Origin: Immersiella caudata
Taxonomy: Eukaryota; Ascomycota; Sordariomycetes; Sordariales; Lasiosphaeriaceae
Length of the DNA: 64,000 nt
Reading direction: 5' to 3'
Assembly: GCA_030512335.1 (NCBI GenBank)
Contig: JAULSU010000001.1
Span: 2,170,001-2,234,000, forward strand
Part shown: positions 1 through 11,540 of the stretch, in pieces
Layout: every line of letters starts with the position of its first letter
Numbering within the stretch: the stretch's first letter is position 1
Position numbers and translations under genes: made by a program
The notes under the pieces: generated by a model
Databases searched by the model: none
What the model saw: only the letters and a program-made list of their open reading frames with translations
What the model was told of the DNA's origin: nothing

Positions 1-1457
1 CGAATCGGCCATTTTGTGATTGGTCACTGGACGAGGCATACGGCATACGGCATACTCCAGAAGCCGCTCGCATTGAATCGGCGGATTATTCATTTCGGGC
101 AGCTTGGCCTAGCTGTCACGGCGACAGCAGCATGTTCTAGTACAGCACTGACAAGCAGCTCAGCAAATGGATTGAGGCCCACCTGCATTACTTCCAGATA
201 GCATCTCTTCTCCCCAATCAGTCGTCAGTGACACGATATGCGTTGTATCCCCACTACTGGTCAGTCGCCAGGAGCACCGCGTGGGGAGCACAAAGACACA
301 GCAGGCGACATAAATAGGCTCGGTGACCAGACGACCTTCGGGCACAGCTGGTCGGACCGGACCGTAAATGTTGAGTTGCTGATGTAGGCCCGGCTGGGCA
401 GCTCCCCCCTTTGTATAACATTGATTCTACTTCCCCTGGCGTCATGTGGTAGCATGCGGGCAAAAAGCGGAAGAGATGCGGCTAATAAAGAATGCGCCTG
501 CGGTATTCCCTCGCCGCGCACACACTCTCCCAGCCACATGGCAGAGCTCAGGTCCCCCATCAGTCAACAGCCAGCTGTTTTTGTGAGTGTGGTCTGCAAG
601 CTGGGGGATTCCAAGAATTCCTCGTCCATCTTGGAGGGATGCTGAGCGGGCGCCGATCTAGGTGCAGCCTGTACCCTTGCAGGCTAACTAACTTCTTGGC
701 TCCCACGGGTCCGGGCCGCGAGGTCAAGACAGGACTAGACTGGATTGACGTAACGTTGCGCCACCACTCCTCGCTGCATCATCAAAGATTCGGATCAGCA
801 GTGGCTGTTTCCCCTCACGACGACGACCAGACGAGAATTTGTTGGGGAGCTGCGTGTTTTCTGGTGCGCAGTTCCAGCCTCGTGCGGCAGGTCAGACGGG
901 GGCAGCCAATCCGCAACTGCAGACGTATGGCGGCGCAGACAGCTGCGTGAGCTGGCCCGGACACGGCACCTGCTGACAACTATCCGCCGTGTGGCTGGCT
1001 CCATCTCTCCGTGAAACCAGTCCGGAGCTGAGTCGGGCGTGATTGGCTCCCCGGGGATCGACGGTCCAGAAAGGTCCAGAGACAAACGGGGGAATTTAAT
1101 ATACGAATGGATCTTGGCCCTTGTTACCCTGCCCAAAACCACCCAGGAACGGAACCGTGGACCGAGGACTTTATAGGGCAGGCCATTCCCGTCCCTGGCC
1201 TCGTTTGCTCTCCCTCCACCGCCCGCAGGAATTTGGAGCGTCTTTGAGCCCGGCCCTGCTGCTTCCCGCTCTTCCATGGCCGTGTTCTGGATCTTTTCTC
1301 TGAAGTAGCCTCGAGTCCCGTCCGATCTCAACGTCGGCAGGTCGCCCACCGCTCCGAGGCTGCCTGCCACCTTCTCCTCTTCAGCGCCGCCTCGCCTCCC
1401 CCCCCCCCATCAATCTCTCTCTACAACATACCTTTCCACTCGACTGCTGCCGCGGCC
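1..1457. other. Gene-free region upstream of the GH20 gene
   Basis: I see no gene here. Open frames are short and lack recognisable domains. The last 80 bases before the GH20 start are strongly pyrimidine-rich, with an 11-base C run at 1398-1408, which is the usual look of a fungal core promoter. A TATA-like TTTATAGG lies near 1167. Confidence 0.5.
35..55. repeat. Three tandem copies of GGCATAC
   Basis: Three perfect head-to-tail copies of a 7-base unit stand next to each other. This is a minor microsatellite with no evident role. Confidence 0.8.
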
Positions 1458-3287
1458 ATGTTTGCGAGATTGGTCTCGTGCGCGGTGCTGCTCAGCACCG
1501 TGCTCCAACCTGTGTTGGCAGTGTGGCCGGCGCCGAAGAGCTACACCAAGGGCAACTCGGTCCTGTACTTGCATCAGAACCTCCAAGTCACCTACAACGG
1601 TGAAGCCGTACGCTGGGTCCTTTGTCCCGTCCAAAATGGCCCGGATCGTGAGATTTTTCTGACCTCGCAACAGCTGACGTACACCTACGGCTACTCCCCG
1701 CGGGCGCCCACCAGCAAGGAGATCGTCCAGGCCGCCGTGTCCCGCGCCCTGGGCACCATCCTGAACGAGGAGAAATTCGTGCCGTGGATGCTGCTCAACC
1801 GCGGCCAGCTGAAGAACTTTGAACCCGACGTGCACAAGGGCCAGAAGTGGCTCAGTTCTCTGAAGATTGTGCAAACGGCCGAGGACAAGCCCAGCGCCTT
1901 CAAGCCGCTCGCTGGTGAGGTCGACGAGTCGTACAAGCTGACCATCGGCACCGACGGCGACATCAAGCTGACGGCAGCGTCGTCGGTCGGCATCCTCCGC
2001 GGGCTCGAGACCTTCACGCAGCTCTTCTTCATGCACTCGAGCGGCACCTTTTGGTACACGCCGTTTGCGCCCCTCAGCATCGAGGATGCGCCCAAGTTCC
2101 CCCACCGCGGTGTCCTGCTCGACACGTCGCGCCACTGGTTCCCCGTGTCGGACATCAAGCGCACCATCGACGCGATGGCCTGGAACAAGCTCAACCGCCT
2201 GCACATCCACGTCACCGACTCGCAGTCCTGGCCCCTGGAGATCCCCGCCATGCCCGAGCTCGCCCAGAAGGGTGCCTACACGCCGTCTCAAATATATACG
2301 ACTGCCGACCTCGACGAGATCCAGCGCTACGGCGTTTACCGCGGCGTCGAGGTGTATCTCGAGATTGACATGCCGAGCCACATCGGCTCCGTCGCCGAGT
2401 CCCACCCGGAGCTGATCGTAGCCTACGATGCTCATCCCTACCACTGGTACTGCGCCCAGCCCCCCTGCGGCGCCTTCAAGCTCAACAACACGGGTGTCGA
2501 CAAGTTCCTCGACACCCTCTTCGCCGATCTCATGCCTCGTGTGGCCCCCTACAGCGCGTACTTCCACACCGGCGGCGACGAGCTCAACGCCAACGACTCG
2601 ATGCTCGACGAGGGCATCCGCTCCAACCGCTCCGAGGTGCTCCAGCCCCTCCTCCAAAAGTTCGTCGACAAGCTGCACCAGCGCGTGCGCAACGGCGGCT
2701 TGACCCCTCTCACTTGGGAGGAAATCCCCCTCGACTGGAACGTCACCATCGGCAAGGACACGGTCGTGCAGACCTGGCTCGGCGCGCCCTCGGTGAAGAA
2801 GCTCACAAGGATGGGGCACAAGGTCATCGATAGCAACTACAACTTTTGGTACCTCGACTGCGGCCGCGGCCAATGGCTCAACTTTGCCAACGGCGCCGCC
2901 TTCCGAACCTTCTACCCCTTCAACGACTGGTGCGGCCCCACCAAGTCCTGGCGCCTTATTTACAGTCACGACCCCACCGCCGGCCTGACAGAAGCCGAAG
3001 CTGCCCTCGTCCTGGGAGGCGAAGTCGCCGTCTGGACCGAGACCATCGACCCGCAGACGCTAGACAGCATCATCTGGCCGCGTGCCAGCGCCGCAGTGGA
3101 AGTGCTGTGGAGCGGGAGAACGGATCCGGCGACAGGGCAAAATCGGAGCATGATCGAGGCGCAGCCGAGGCTGGTCGAGTGGAGGGAGAGGATGGTGAAC
3201 AGGGGTATCAGGGCGGCGGCTATTACACAGCAGTGGTGTAGTATGGCGGACGATAACAAGGGGACCGCTTGTGAGCATGTTGTTTAG
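1458..3287 (+). CDS. Secreted beta-N-acetylhexosaminidase, GH20
   Basis: Predicted exo-acting beta-N-acetylhexosaminidase that removes terminal GlcNAc from chitin oligomers or glycans outside the cell. A signal peptide (residues 1 to about 21, ending VLA before VWPAP) is followed by the GH20 N-terminal domain and a TIM barrel. The acid/base pair sits in HTGGDELN near residue 350 of the spliced protein. LHIHVTDSQSW and EIDMPSHIG are further GH20 blocks, and C-terminal cysteines fit the family. The frame is open from ATG to TAG, but positions 1608-1673 look like an unspliced intron: GTACGC donor, TTCTGAC branch, ACAG acceptor, 66 bases, no stop. Its removal joins GEA to LTYTYG, the continuous sequence expected in this family, giving 587 residues instead of 609. 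Function is near certain; the exact enzyme type (Nag1/Nag2-like) is inferred. Confidence 0.95.
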   Translation: MFARLVSCAVLLSTVLQPVLAVWPAPKSYTKGNSVLYLHQNLQVTYNGEAVRWVLCPVQNGPDREIFLTSQQLTYTYGYSPRAPTSKEIVQAAVSRALGTILNEEKFVPWMLLNRGQLKNFEPDVHKGQKWLSSLKIVQTAEDKPSAFKPLAGEVDESYKLTIGTDGDIKLTAASSVGILRGLETFTQLFFMHSSGTFWYTPFAPLSIEDAPKFPHRGVLLDTSRHWFPVSDIKRTIDAMAWNKLNRLHIHVTDSQSWPLEIPAMPELAQKGAYTPSQIYTTADLDEIQRYGVYRGVEVYLEIDMPSHIGSVAESHPELIVAYDAHPYHWYCAQPPCGAFKLNNTGVDKFLDTLFADLMPRVAPYSAYFHTGGDELNANDSMLDEGIRSNRSEVLQPLLQKFVDKLHQRVRNGGLTPLTWEEIPLDWNVTIGKDTVVQTWLGAPSVKKLTRMGHKVIDSNYNFWYLDCGRGQWLNFANGAAFRTFYPFNDWCGPTKSWRLIYSHDPTAGLTEAEAALVLGGEVAVWTETIDPQTLDSIIWPRASAAVEVLWSGRTDPATGQNRSMIEAQPRLVEWRERMVNRGIRAAAITQQWCSMADDNKGTACEHVV

Positions 3288-5053
3288 GAGAAACATGCGG
3301 GGCACGGTTTATGGGTGAGAACTTGAAAGGAAAGAAAAGGGTCTGGAGTTTGGAGTTTGGAATTTGGAATGGCGACATCGAGCGAGCGTTGCTCTGCGGG
3401 CATGTATGATGGCATGGCATATAGCGTCAAGGTGACTCTCTACTGGTAATGTTGAGCGCTGTCTTTCCCACGGCACATGCCGTACCTATTGCAAAAAAGG
3501 GGGTTGAAAATATGACAGCGATATTAACGTACCTAGTATGTTCGAGACCAACTGCCCCAAAAAAATTTGCGCGGGGGGGGGGGGAGAGGGAGCAACCACC
3601 CCCATGTCATCCTCCAACACCACGGCATCACTCCTTTCAGTCGCTCGAATCCATCCCAGCTCGACCCCCATCACTAGCTTACAACCTACGATCAACTGAA
3701 GTTAAACATGTCATCTCCAATTGGCCTAGTCACCTTGGCCACTAGCACGTGAGCTGGTCCGAACCATGGCGGCACGGGAGGGGCCTCCTGAAATGCGGGG
3801 AAGGTGTCCGTCCCATCGGTGCCGCTCGGCTGCATGTGAAAAGCGTGAAGGTGTGAAAGATGGGGCGTTCCGTTTTACTCTTTTACGTTTTGGCGCCGTT
3901 GTTGACGAAAGCGAGGGGTTAGAAACGGTTGGTTTCTCAGTGGGGCCAAGGCCAAGTAGGTCGGTAGTGTAGGCAGGTAGCAAGCTGATTCTTCCATTGC
4001 CAGTGAAGTAGTGGGGAATTCTCCGTTCTGTCGATATGTCAAAGACGATGTGCTTGCTCGGGAGGGCTAGGTTTGGGTGCTGACGGTCCACATTGTTTGG
4101 CGCTCACGTGGGGGGGGACCTCTAGGGGGATTGTGGGGATCATTTCCGGGGAAAGTTCCATGCCGGCTTGAAAGCGGATAAGCATGTATGGGAGGGTGGA
4201 TTCTGGGGTAGAGCTGGGCTTTTGCTGCCTGCCCGATGTAAGTCAGCTTGGAACATGAATGAAGTGGATGCAAGGTTGTGTAAATGAAATGTGCATTTCC
4301 CCATTGCGAGTTTAAGCTGCAATGCACTATTTGGGATTATTTGGTGGTTTAGGACCTAAAAAGAAAGGGGGGGGGAGGGGTTGTCCCATTAGGGGTGAGT
4401 GCTCGAATTGGGGGGACTGATCGCCTTACACGGGCTCACATGGTAACGGTTACTATCTGCGGATGACAGACATCAAAAACTCTGTGAAATTCGTCTTGCC
4501 ATCCCCGGAGTCTTGGAGTATCAGTGCAGTGACACAGAACTCTTTTGTCTTTGCATTGAGGATCCTGCGGATGGATTCTCGGAGGTTTCCAAGCTGTACC
4601 AAGGTAACGTTCCGCCTTGAATATTTGCAAACGGCAGGAGACTTGAATACCAGTGCCTACGAATGTAGATACCTAGGTAACTTCACAGCCATATTTTACT
4701 TTTTCCCTCGGAAGCTTTTGATAGCTCCAATTTCCAGAAAGATAGCCTGCCTCTACACATGGTCGTGCTCGGGAGGGTAGAGGATGAATCTGGGAGACGA
4801 GCCTGTCCCCTGAGTTCTAAGTAAGATGATAGTCTTAGTAGTTGTTTTGGTTTGGCGACAGCTTGTATATTGTAGAAGATGCCCGACATGAATGTCCGAG
4901 GAGAGATACCCCTGGGTCAGCAATAATACGCCCACAAAGATTGAAACTGTCAGGTTAGCCATCCTTCGAGGTCAACGGCAAGGTCCAAGGCTCACAGCAT
5001 GGCTTCCTGAGTTCTCATAAGCCGCCGAGCCGCCGACAGCCTTCCAGCCCAAA
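3288..5053. other. Gene-free interval, 1.8 kb
   Basis: No gene recognised. It holds a 12-base G run at 3573-3584, an imperfect TTTGGAG/TTTGGAAT tandem near 3345-3370 just past the GH20 gene, and runs of purine-rich sequence. Any short open frame here lacks domain or splice support. Confidence 0.5.
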
Positions 5054-5436
5054 ATGAAGTTCTCCTACACCATTCTTCTCTCCCTCCAAGCCTTTGACCG
5101 CAGCGGCCAACCCGACCAAGGTAAACAACCTCCTCTTTCCTCCAGGCTCGCTACGACTGATCAAAAGTCTCGCAGTCCAAAGCCTAGCTGATCATGGACG
5201 AGGTGAGCTCCTTCCCCTCTCTCTCAGCCTCTCAAACCCAAGATCTCCGTAAACTAACCCCTTTCCAGCTCTCTGGCCGTGACCTCGAGCCCCGCGCCTG
5301 CATCTACGACAACTGCGATGACGGTCTTGGTAATTTCAGCCACTGCGTGCAGCGCAACAGCAGGACCGCCCCTCCGTTGGCTTGTGTCAACTGCTGCGTC
5401 TCCAACGCTCTGGGGGCTCGAGTATGTGCTGGCTAA
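5054..5436 (+). pseudogene. Small cysteine-rich secreted protein gene, frame-broken
   Basis: Remains of a small secreted protein gene with three exons. The start MKFSYTILLSL looks like a signal peptide. Introns are about 5121-5187 (or 5121-5175) and 5203-5268, the latter with a good ACTAAC branch. The last exon (5269-5436) encodes a cysteine-rich segment with eight Cys in about 55 residues, including ACVNCCVSN, before TAA. The frame opened by the ATG does not reach the cysteine frame. Immediately after LSLQA the sequence continues naturally (LTAAANPTK) one base out of frame, pointing to one extra base in the TTT at 5093-5095. A TAG at 5185-5187 also interrupts the exon if the first acceptor (5175) is used, but not if intron 1 ends at 5187. 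It may be a true pseudogene or a single-base sequence error. Function unknown; size and cysteines fit effector-like or antifungal-like secreted proteins. Confidence 0.55.
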
Positions 5437-7408
5437 TTGCCAATTGCCTGTAGCTGGATCTTCTGCGCTGCGAACTGTGGCTGCTAGGTTTGACCTGGAC
5501 TGAGTCCGGGTTGACAGGTGGAGTCAGTCCGCAGGGAGTCGAGAATGTGTCCGCCATGGCATCTGTCGTTTACGCTCGTGCCTCTCTTTCTCTTCCAATG
5601 ATCGCATGAGCTCGCGTTACCCATTGTCGGCCCGTATTTCTGTCCATGAAAACGGGGCAAAGATGGATTTGTGATTTGATCAGGTTGGATTCTGCTCGGG
5701 AAACTCTTGCAGATTGCTATTAAAATATACTGCAGTATCTGCGGCATCTGTAGTACTTTTGTTTTTTGAGAACTCGGCCGTGTCGGTGCGGTGCTGTGAC
5801 CTATCATTTTTGAGTGTTGATGTTGACATGTGGATGTTGCCCCCTGAAAAGGGGTTGAGCTTCAAGTTGGGGTTTGGCAACCTAGTGCCGTGCCGAGGGA
5901 CGCCAAGTGGCGATACCTCGCTTCCGGCCCCGTTCCGCTGCAAGCCAGCTCTAAAGTGACTGTCCGGCACGTTCGTTCAGGTGTCCCAGCTGAGATGATG
6001 CAGTCAACTGATATCGAGTCTGCGATTGACCTCCATTTCTGTAATTCTGGGCTTCCCATTGGTTAACTTACACGGTGGGTCACCTGGACTGGCGCACCGC
6101 CAAAGGAGCTGACCTCCACCCCCTGTGCCTCCAAACGCCGTCAACTCCAAGCAGTTTGTTAGCTTAGGGGAAGTCGACGCGGGGTGGCGGATTCTGGGGT
6201 ACACCGTCGGTGGGGTCGGCCCGGTGTAAGTTGAACGGCTGCGTGTTTCCCGAAACCCCGTTCCACGCCCTGTCGCGGTTTTGGCTCAACTTCTAGGAGG
6301 TACTCGAGATAACGTTGTGAGACCATCGAGACGGAAATGGTTGCTCTGGGTCCCACATGCAACACAAGGCTGATGTTCCCTACCTGGGTAACTACCTGCG
6401 CAGGAGGGTGACTGCAGCGTGGCACCCTGGATCTGCCCTGTAACTGGGATTGGGATTCCAGAAAACGGAAGGAAGAGAGCCTTCCAAGCTTCTTTCCTTT
6501 TTAGCTTTGAACGCAATCAGAACTTTATCAAAGCTGACATCTGGCTCCACCCCACATCTGCATCGGCAGGAGCGGCCCTACCAGACGACATATTTCAAGA
6601 TCGAACTCATTTTCAGCAGAAATCGTGTGATGACGTTTTGAAAGAGCCGAACCCTGTGCGGCGAAGTCTTGGCTAGCGGACGGCACGTCGTCTGTGCGGG
6701 GGTTGGCGCCCTGGCAACTGAGGGGGAAGGAGAGATGCCTCGGTATCTTGTCGAAAACGGCCATGCAGCGCGTCTCAGCTGCCATTTCCAAGATTGTCAT
6801 CGTCTCGTCATGGCAGCATCCGGAGTGGTTGAAGTCCCCGATGGGGCTCGTGTAGGCCACGGTGGGTTTTCACCGCCGTCCTCTCGTGTTTGTTCCATGG
6901 CGGTCCGTCCAATTGCCGCACTGGGCTCACACAAACGGACCCTATACGCGTGGATCTCACGACATCTGCACGCCCGCCCCTCGTCTCGCTCAATTCGGCT
7001 GCTTAAACAAATGTTCGTAGTTTAGTGGGGACACCACTCTCGTCACCTCAAGTCTCAACGCCGGCCTGGACCGATCGCTTCCCTGGCCATCTACCCATCT
7101 TGCGGGTTAGTGAAATGCTACCCTCGCTTGCCATGGAATCCCCATGCAACTCAAGCCCGCTTGGATTCTCCTGAGGCTGTTGTTCTCCCTGCTGATAAAG
7201 ATATCCCTCCTCGCCCCATGCTGGGCGTTTTGTGTTTCCCCATTCATCCGTTTTCGCCATACACAACTTCCTTCCTCACCCTATCTGTATCTGCCTCGCA
7301 CCATTTTTTTTTTACCCTACAACATTGATGTGCTAGGGGACACTGTTCTGTTCCATCCTTAGCCTCAACTGGTGCTGTCCTTCAGTATTTGGTTCTCGTC
7401 GCCCCAGG
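5437..7408. other. Gene-free interval, 2.0 kb
   Basis: I find no supported gene. The last 150 bases before the P450 start are pyrimidine-rich with a T9 run near 7304, consistent with the P450 promoter. Confidence 0.5.
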
Positions 7409-9087
7409 ATGGGTTTGGTGGAGCATCTCGTGGAGCAGGCCTCCTTTGGGGGGGCTCTGCGGTTGGTGGGCTACCTGTCTGTGTGCTTCATCGCCTACGT
7501 GTGCCTCCAAATCCTCGCGCAGAACTTCAAGTTGGCAAGACGGGGGCCACGGGCAAGCCGAGTGCCCAGCGCCCTTCCTTTTGGTGAGGGCCGGGCCTTC
7601 CCCTGGACGCCTGAGTGGCGGGTTGTTGTGCTAACAGCAATGCAGGTCTCAGCGTTGTGTATCGTACAATCAAGTCGGTTAGAGAACATACAGCCCTTGA
7701 GAGCTGGCGCGAGCTCGTCACTCCCGGGAACAACTACACGGCTGAGTCGCGTATCCTTGCGAGGCGCTTGGTGTTGACGGCCAACCACGAAAACATCAAG
7801 GCTATCCTGGCCACCCAGTTCAACGACTATGGCAAGGGCAAGCCTTTTCACGAGGAGTGGAAGCCCTTCCTGGGTGACAGCATTTTTACCACTGACGGCG
7901 ACATGTGGCATGGCAGCCGGCAGCTCATTCGGCCCCAGTTCATCAAGGACCGTGTCAGTGATCTCCACACCTTTGAGTCCCATATGCAGATTCTGTTCCG
8001 CGCCATTGCCAACGGAGGTGCTCTGAATGGCGAGGACCAGTACGTCGACACGGCTGCGGGAGATGGCAAGCCCGTCGACATCAGCGACTTGTTCTTCCGC
8101 TTTACTCTCGACTCGGCCACCGACTTCCTGCTCGGCAGCGATGTCCAGTCCCTGACCACACCTGTGAACGAGTTCTCCCACGCCTTCAACGAAGCCCAGC
8201 GGATCCAGAACTTCATCACCCGCGCCGGGCCCCTGCACCGCCTGTTCCCTCGCGGCGCCTTCAACCGCCACATGAAGGTCATCAACAAGTTTATCGACAA
8301 GTACATCGACCTCGCCTTGCAGCTCAAGCCCGAGGAACTCGAGTCCAAGTCTAAGAGCGACACGGGCTACACCTTCCTGCACGCCCTCGCTGGTTTCACC
8401 CGCGACCGCAAAGTCCTCCACGACCAACTCATCGCCATCCTCCTCGCCGGCCGCGACACGACCGCCTCCACCCTCTCCTGGACCCTGTACGAGCTCGGCC
8501 GCCATCCCGAAGCGGTCCGTAGGCTCCGCGAGGAAATCCTCCGCGTCGTCGGACCCGATCGCGCTCCCACCTACGACGATCTCAAGTCCATGAAGTACCT
8601 CCAAAATGTTATGAACGAGACCCTCCGCCTCTATCCCTCGGTTCCCTTCAATGTCCGGCTTGCCCTCAAGGACACCACTCTCCCCTTTGGCGGCGGCCCC
8701 GACGGCTCTCAACCCCTCCATGTTCTCAAAGACACGCCCATCGGATATTCTACTCTTCTCATGCAACGCCGCGCCGATCTGTATCCGCCCGTCAGTGAAG
8801 CTTTCCCCGACGTCCAAGTCTTCTCGCCTGATCGGTGGTTCCACTGGCAGCCGAAGCCATGGCAGTACATTCCCTTCAATGGCGGGCCGAGGATCTGCAT
8901 TGGGCAGCAGTTTGCGCTTACAGAGATGGGGTACGTGCTTACGAGGCTGTTCCAAAGGTATGAGCGGGTGGAAAGCTTGATGGCACCGGTGGATGGGGGA
9001 AAGCCGACACTGAAGGCCGAGATCGTTCTTTCCCCGGGGGATGGTGTGAAAGTTGCTTTCTGGGAGGCTAAGAGGGAGAAGAAATAG
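7409..9087 (+). CDS. Cytochrome P450, CYP52-like clan
   Basis: Membrane-anchored haem monooxygenase, probably in the endoplasmic reticulum. Two exons, 7409-7583 and 7646-9087, are joined across a 62-base intron with a GTGCTAACAG branch, giving 538 residues. Residues about 15-40 form the N-terminal membrane anchor. FTTDGDMWHGSRQLIRPQF is the C-helix region, LLAGRDTTAST the I-helix oxygen-binding motif, ETLRLYP the ExxR motif, and FNGGPRICIGQ the haem-binding loop with the axial Cys. The pattern most resembles CYP52/CYP539-type fungal P450s, many of which hydroxylate alkanes or fatty acids at the terminal carbon. That substrate is family inference only. It stands alone and converges with the aminotransferase gene. 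Confidence 0.93.
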
Positions 9088-9451
9088 GAAATTACAGCAT
9101 CTGAGGACTGATTTAGCAAGGAGGCTGGCAATATGTATTTGGATAGGATCAGGAGGATGAACGGGTGTTGTCGTGTTTATACCTCAACTCCACTGCTGGT
9201 TGAAAATGTGTACGGTTTGCAATGTTTGTACTTGCCTTCAGGCCAGAGGTTTTAAGTGAGTAGTGCGAGGCGAGTGCGAGCGTGTGTGATGTTGAAGCTT
9301 AGCTAATACTAGGGCTCGAGACTCACCCCTTTTGGTCCGTTTTTTTTTGGGTGTTTCAACGTTCCTGTTGTCATGCCCCTTTATCCCATCCACTTCGCGG
9401 CCTAGATCCAATTCCTACTGATGCGTTAAATCAAGATAGCCAATACCCCTT
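9088..9451. other. Intergenic region between convergent genes
   Basis: These 364 bases lie between the ends of the P450 and aminotransferase genes and should hold both 3' untranslated regions. No other feature is seen. Confidence 0.5.
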
Positions 9452-11540
9452 CTATATACCGTAAGTCTCCCCAATTGCAACTCCTAATCGTCTAATAGCC
9501 TCCGTCATATTCTCCTCTGTCGCCGCCGCGAATGTAGCTCGGAAATATAGCCCGCTAGGCGGCTTATCATGCTCAGCACGGAACCACGAGCCGCGAGCGA
9601 TCAGCACGCCCCCGTCGATGCACCGGTTGAAGATTTCTTCTTCCAGGTCGAGAATCGACCGGGTTGGGTGTGAAGGATGGAGGGTGTGGTCTACTTTCAG
9701 CCAGTGCTATACCTTGTGGTTAGTCTCCAACACTAAACAGCCCCCTCTCCCCCCCAGCAAACTATTGGTGCAGAGAAAAGGAAAGGGGCAAGGGTAATAA
9801 ACTCACAAACATGCCCGCTCTAGGTGGCGTCCAACTCACCACCTCCCCGGGCAAAAACTTCTCACAAGCCAACATCATCACATCCCTTCTCTTCGTATAC
9901 TCCCCCTGCAAATGCATCAACCATTTCAAATACCCGTCATGTCCCCACGTCTCATCCAGCAACTTGTGCAGCACTACCTGCGATATTCCGCTCGGCCCCT
10001 GGTTGCACACCTCCGCGTGCCGGATGTACCGCTCGATGATCTGCTCCGAGGCGGTTACCCATCCCAGTCTCGAGCCGGGCACGACAACTTTGGAGAAGGA
10101 ATCCATGCGGAGGACGCGGCCTTGGGTGTCGAGGGATAGGAGGGTGGGGATTAGGGAGGAGAGGAATTTTTCCGTTGACTGGGAGGTGCCCTCCGTAGAA
10201 GACTTGGGGGAAGGGTATGTCGGCATCTGCAAAAAGTAGTATGGTTCGTCCTCCAGTATGAACAAGTCATGTTTGCACGCCACGGCGTAGATATCCCTCC
10301 GGCGTCGTTCTCCTTGGGTGGCGCCAGTGGGGTTCTGCCCCGAGGGGACGGTGTATAGGACATGAGGCTTGCGCGCCCCCTTTCGCTGGGAGGGATCCCA
10401 GTTGATGAGCATAGAATCGAGGGCATCGGGGAGGAGACCTTGGGCGTCCATGGGCACGCCGAAAACGGGGATGCCCAGCGGCATGGCGGTCTCGACGGCG
10501 GTGGAGAAGGAGTGCTCCTCGGTGAGGATGGCGTCGTGGCGAGACTTGTCGCAGAGCATGCGGAGGGATTGTTCTAGGGCGGCGGTGCTGCCGACGGTGA
10601 GACAGGAGCGCCAATCGGCATAGGGGGGGTTGGAGACGAGCTCGGTGTGCTCGGCGACGAAGCGGTTCATCTGGGCGGAGCCGTTGGCTTGGCCGTAGTT
10701 GAGGGAGGTGGCAAGGTCGTACTCCGAGGTTGGGTTGGGACCGGTTGAGGTGTATTTTCCGATGTGAAGGTCGATGCCATCGGAGTGGGTGGCGGCTTCT
10801 GTGAAGTTGGGGGCTGAGGGCACGCGGAAGGAGATGGAGTCGATGGGAAAGTATTCTGCGCAGGGGAGACCTCCACCGAGGGAGATGATGCCGGGTTTCT
10901 TGAGGTGCTTTGCTGCTTGTTTGAGGACACAGGGCACTCGGACTGCGGACTCGGGGGCGAGGTGGTCTGGATCTCAGCGTTAGTTCACACTCTGGAGAGG
11001 GGTCAGACCACCTACGATCCCATCGTTTTGCTTTGGGCTTTCCTGCTGACTGCTAACTTATCAGCATTCAATTCAATTTGAATTCAACCCCTAAGCTGCC
11101 CTTTCCCCCGCCCCCCCCTTTTCCCCCTTTCCCCCGTCTCCCTTCAATCACACACATCACCAGGGTTAGGGTTCGCAACTCTTGCCCTTCCCCAGTCGCC
11201 ACTTGGAAAAATAGGATAAGCAAAGGCTCACCGGGCCCTTAAACATATCCGTATCACTGTACGCTGCCGTTCCCGCAACCAACCTCCCCGCCTTCCTCCT
11301 CCGCTCCTTCAACTCCTCGACCGTGACACCCTCCCTTCTCAGTCTCAGAGGCGCCTCTTCCTCTGCAAGCGTGCCAGCCGGGACCTTGGTAGTCTTCGCC
11401 ACCGCGCCAATAGCTTCCGATGCATCTGCGCCTTTGGTGTGGAATCCCGCGCCAAGGCGGAGGGGGTATCGGAGCGGGTGCCGGTTTGCGACACCGAGGC
11501 CGGCGCGGCCAGGGAGGGTGGAGCTTATGGCTCGGCGCAT
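9452..11540 (-). CDS. PLP-dependent aromatic-type aminotransferase
   Basis: Fold-type I aminotransferase of the Aro8 / kynurenine-aminotransferase group, which move amino groups from aromatic amino acids to 2-oxo acids. Four exons on the minus strand: 11232-11540, 11016-11052, 9807-10966 and 9452-9706, with phases that agree and 586 residues in total. GKYTSTGPNP, YTVPSGQNPTG, LEDEPYYF and SFSKVVVPGSRLGW (PLP-binding Lys) are diagnostic, and HWLKVDHTL opens the last exon. The first exon encodes about 100 residues with an Arg-rich, Ser-rich start (MRRAISSTLPGRAG) that looks like a mitochondrial targeting peptide. The acceptor of intron 2 could also be six bases upstream, at 10973. Intron 1 (11053-11231) contains a telomere-like repeat. 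The precise substrate cannot be told from sequence. Confidence 0.9.
11162..11173 (+). repeat. Interstitial telomere-like repeat (two TTAGGG units)
   Basis: AGGGTTAGGGTT lies inside intron 1 of the aminotransferase gene. Two units are too few to be a telomere scar with any certainty; such teloboxes can bind Myb-type factors. Confidence 0.5.

Noticed and set aside
1410..2969. Open frame of 519 codons antisense to the GH20 gene
   Set aside because: A shadow of the GC-rich third codon positions of the GH20 gene; no domain, Val/Leu/Gly-heavy composition.
5185..5187. TAG in the small secreted-protein gene as proof of nonsense mutation
   Set aside because: The TAG can be the end of intron 1 (acceptor CCTAG), so only the single-base frame break is certain.
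7495..8955. Open frame of 486 codons antisense to the P450 gene
   Set aside because: Same cause: mirror of strongly biased P450 codons, without recognisable protein features.
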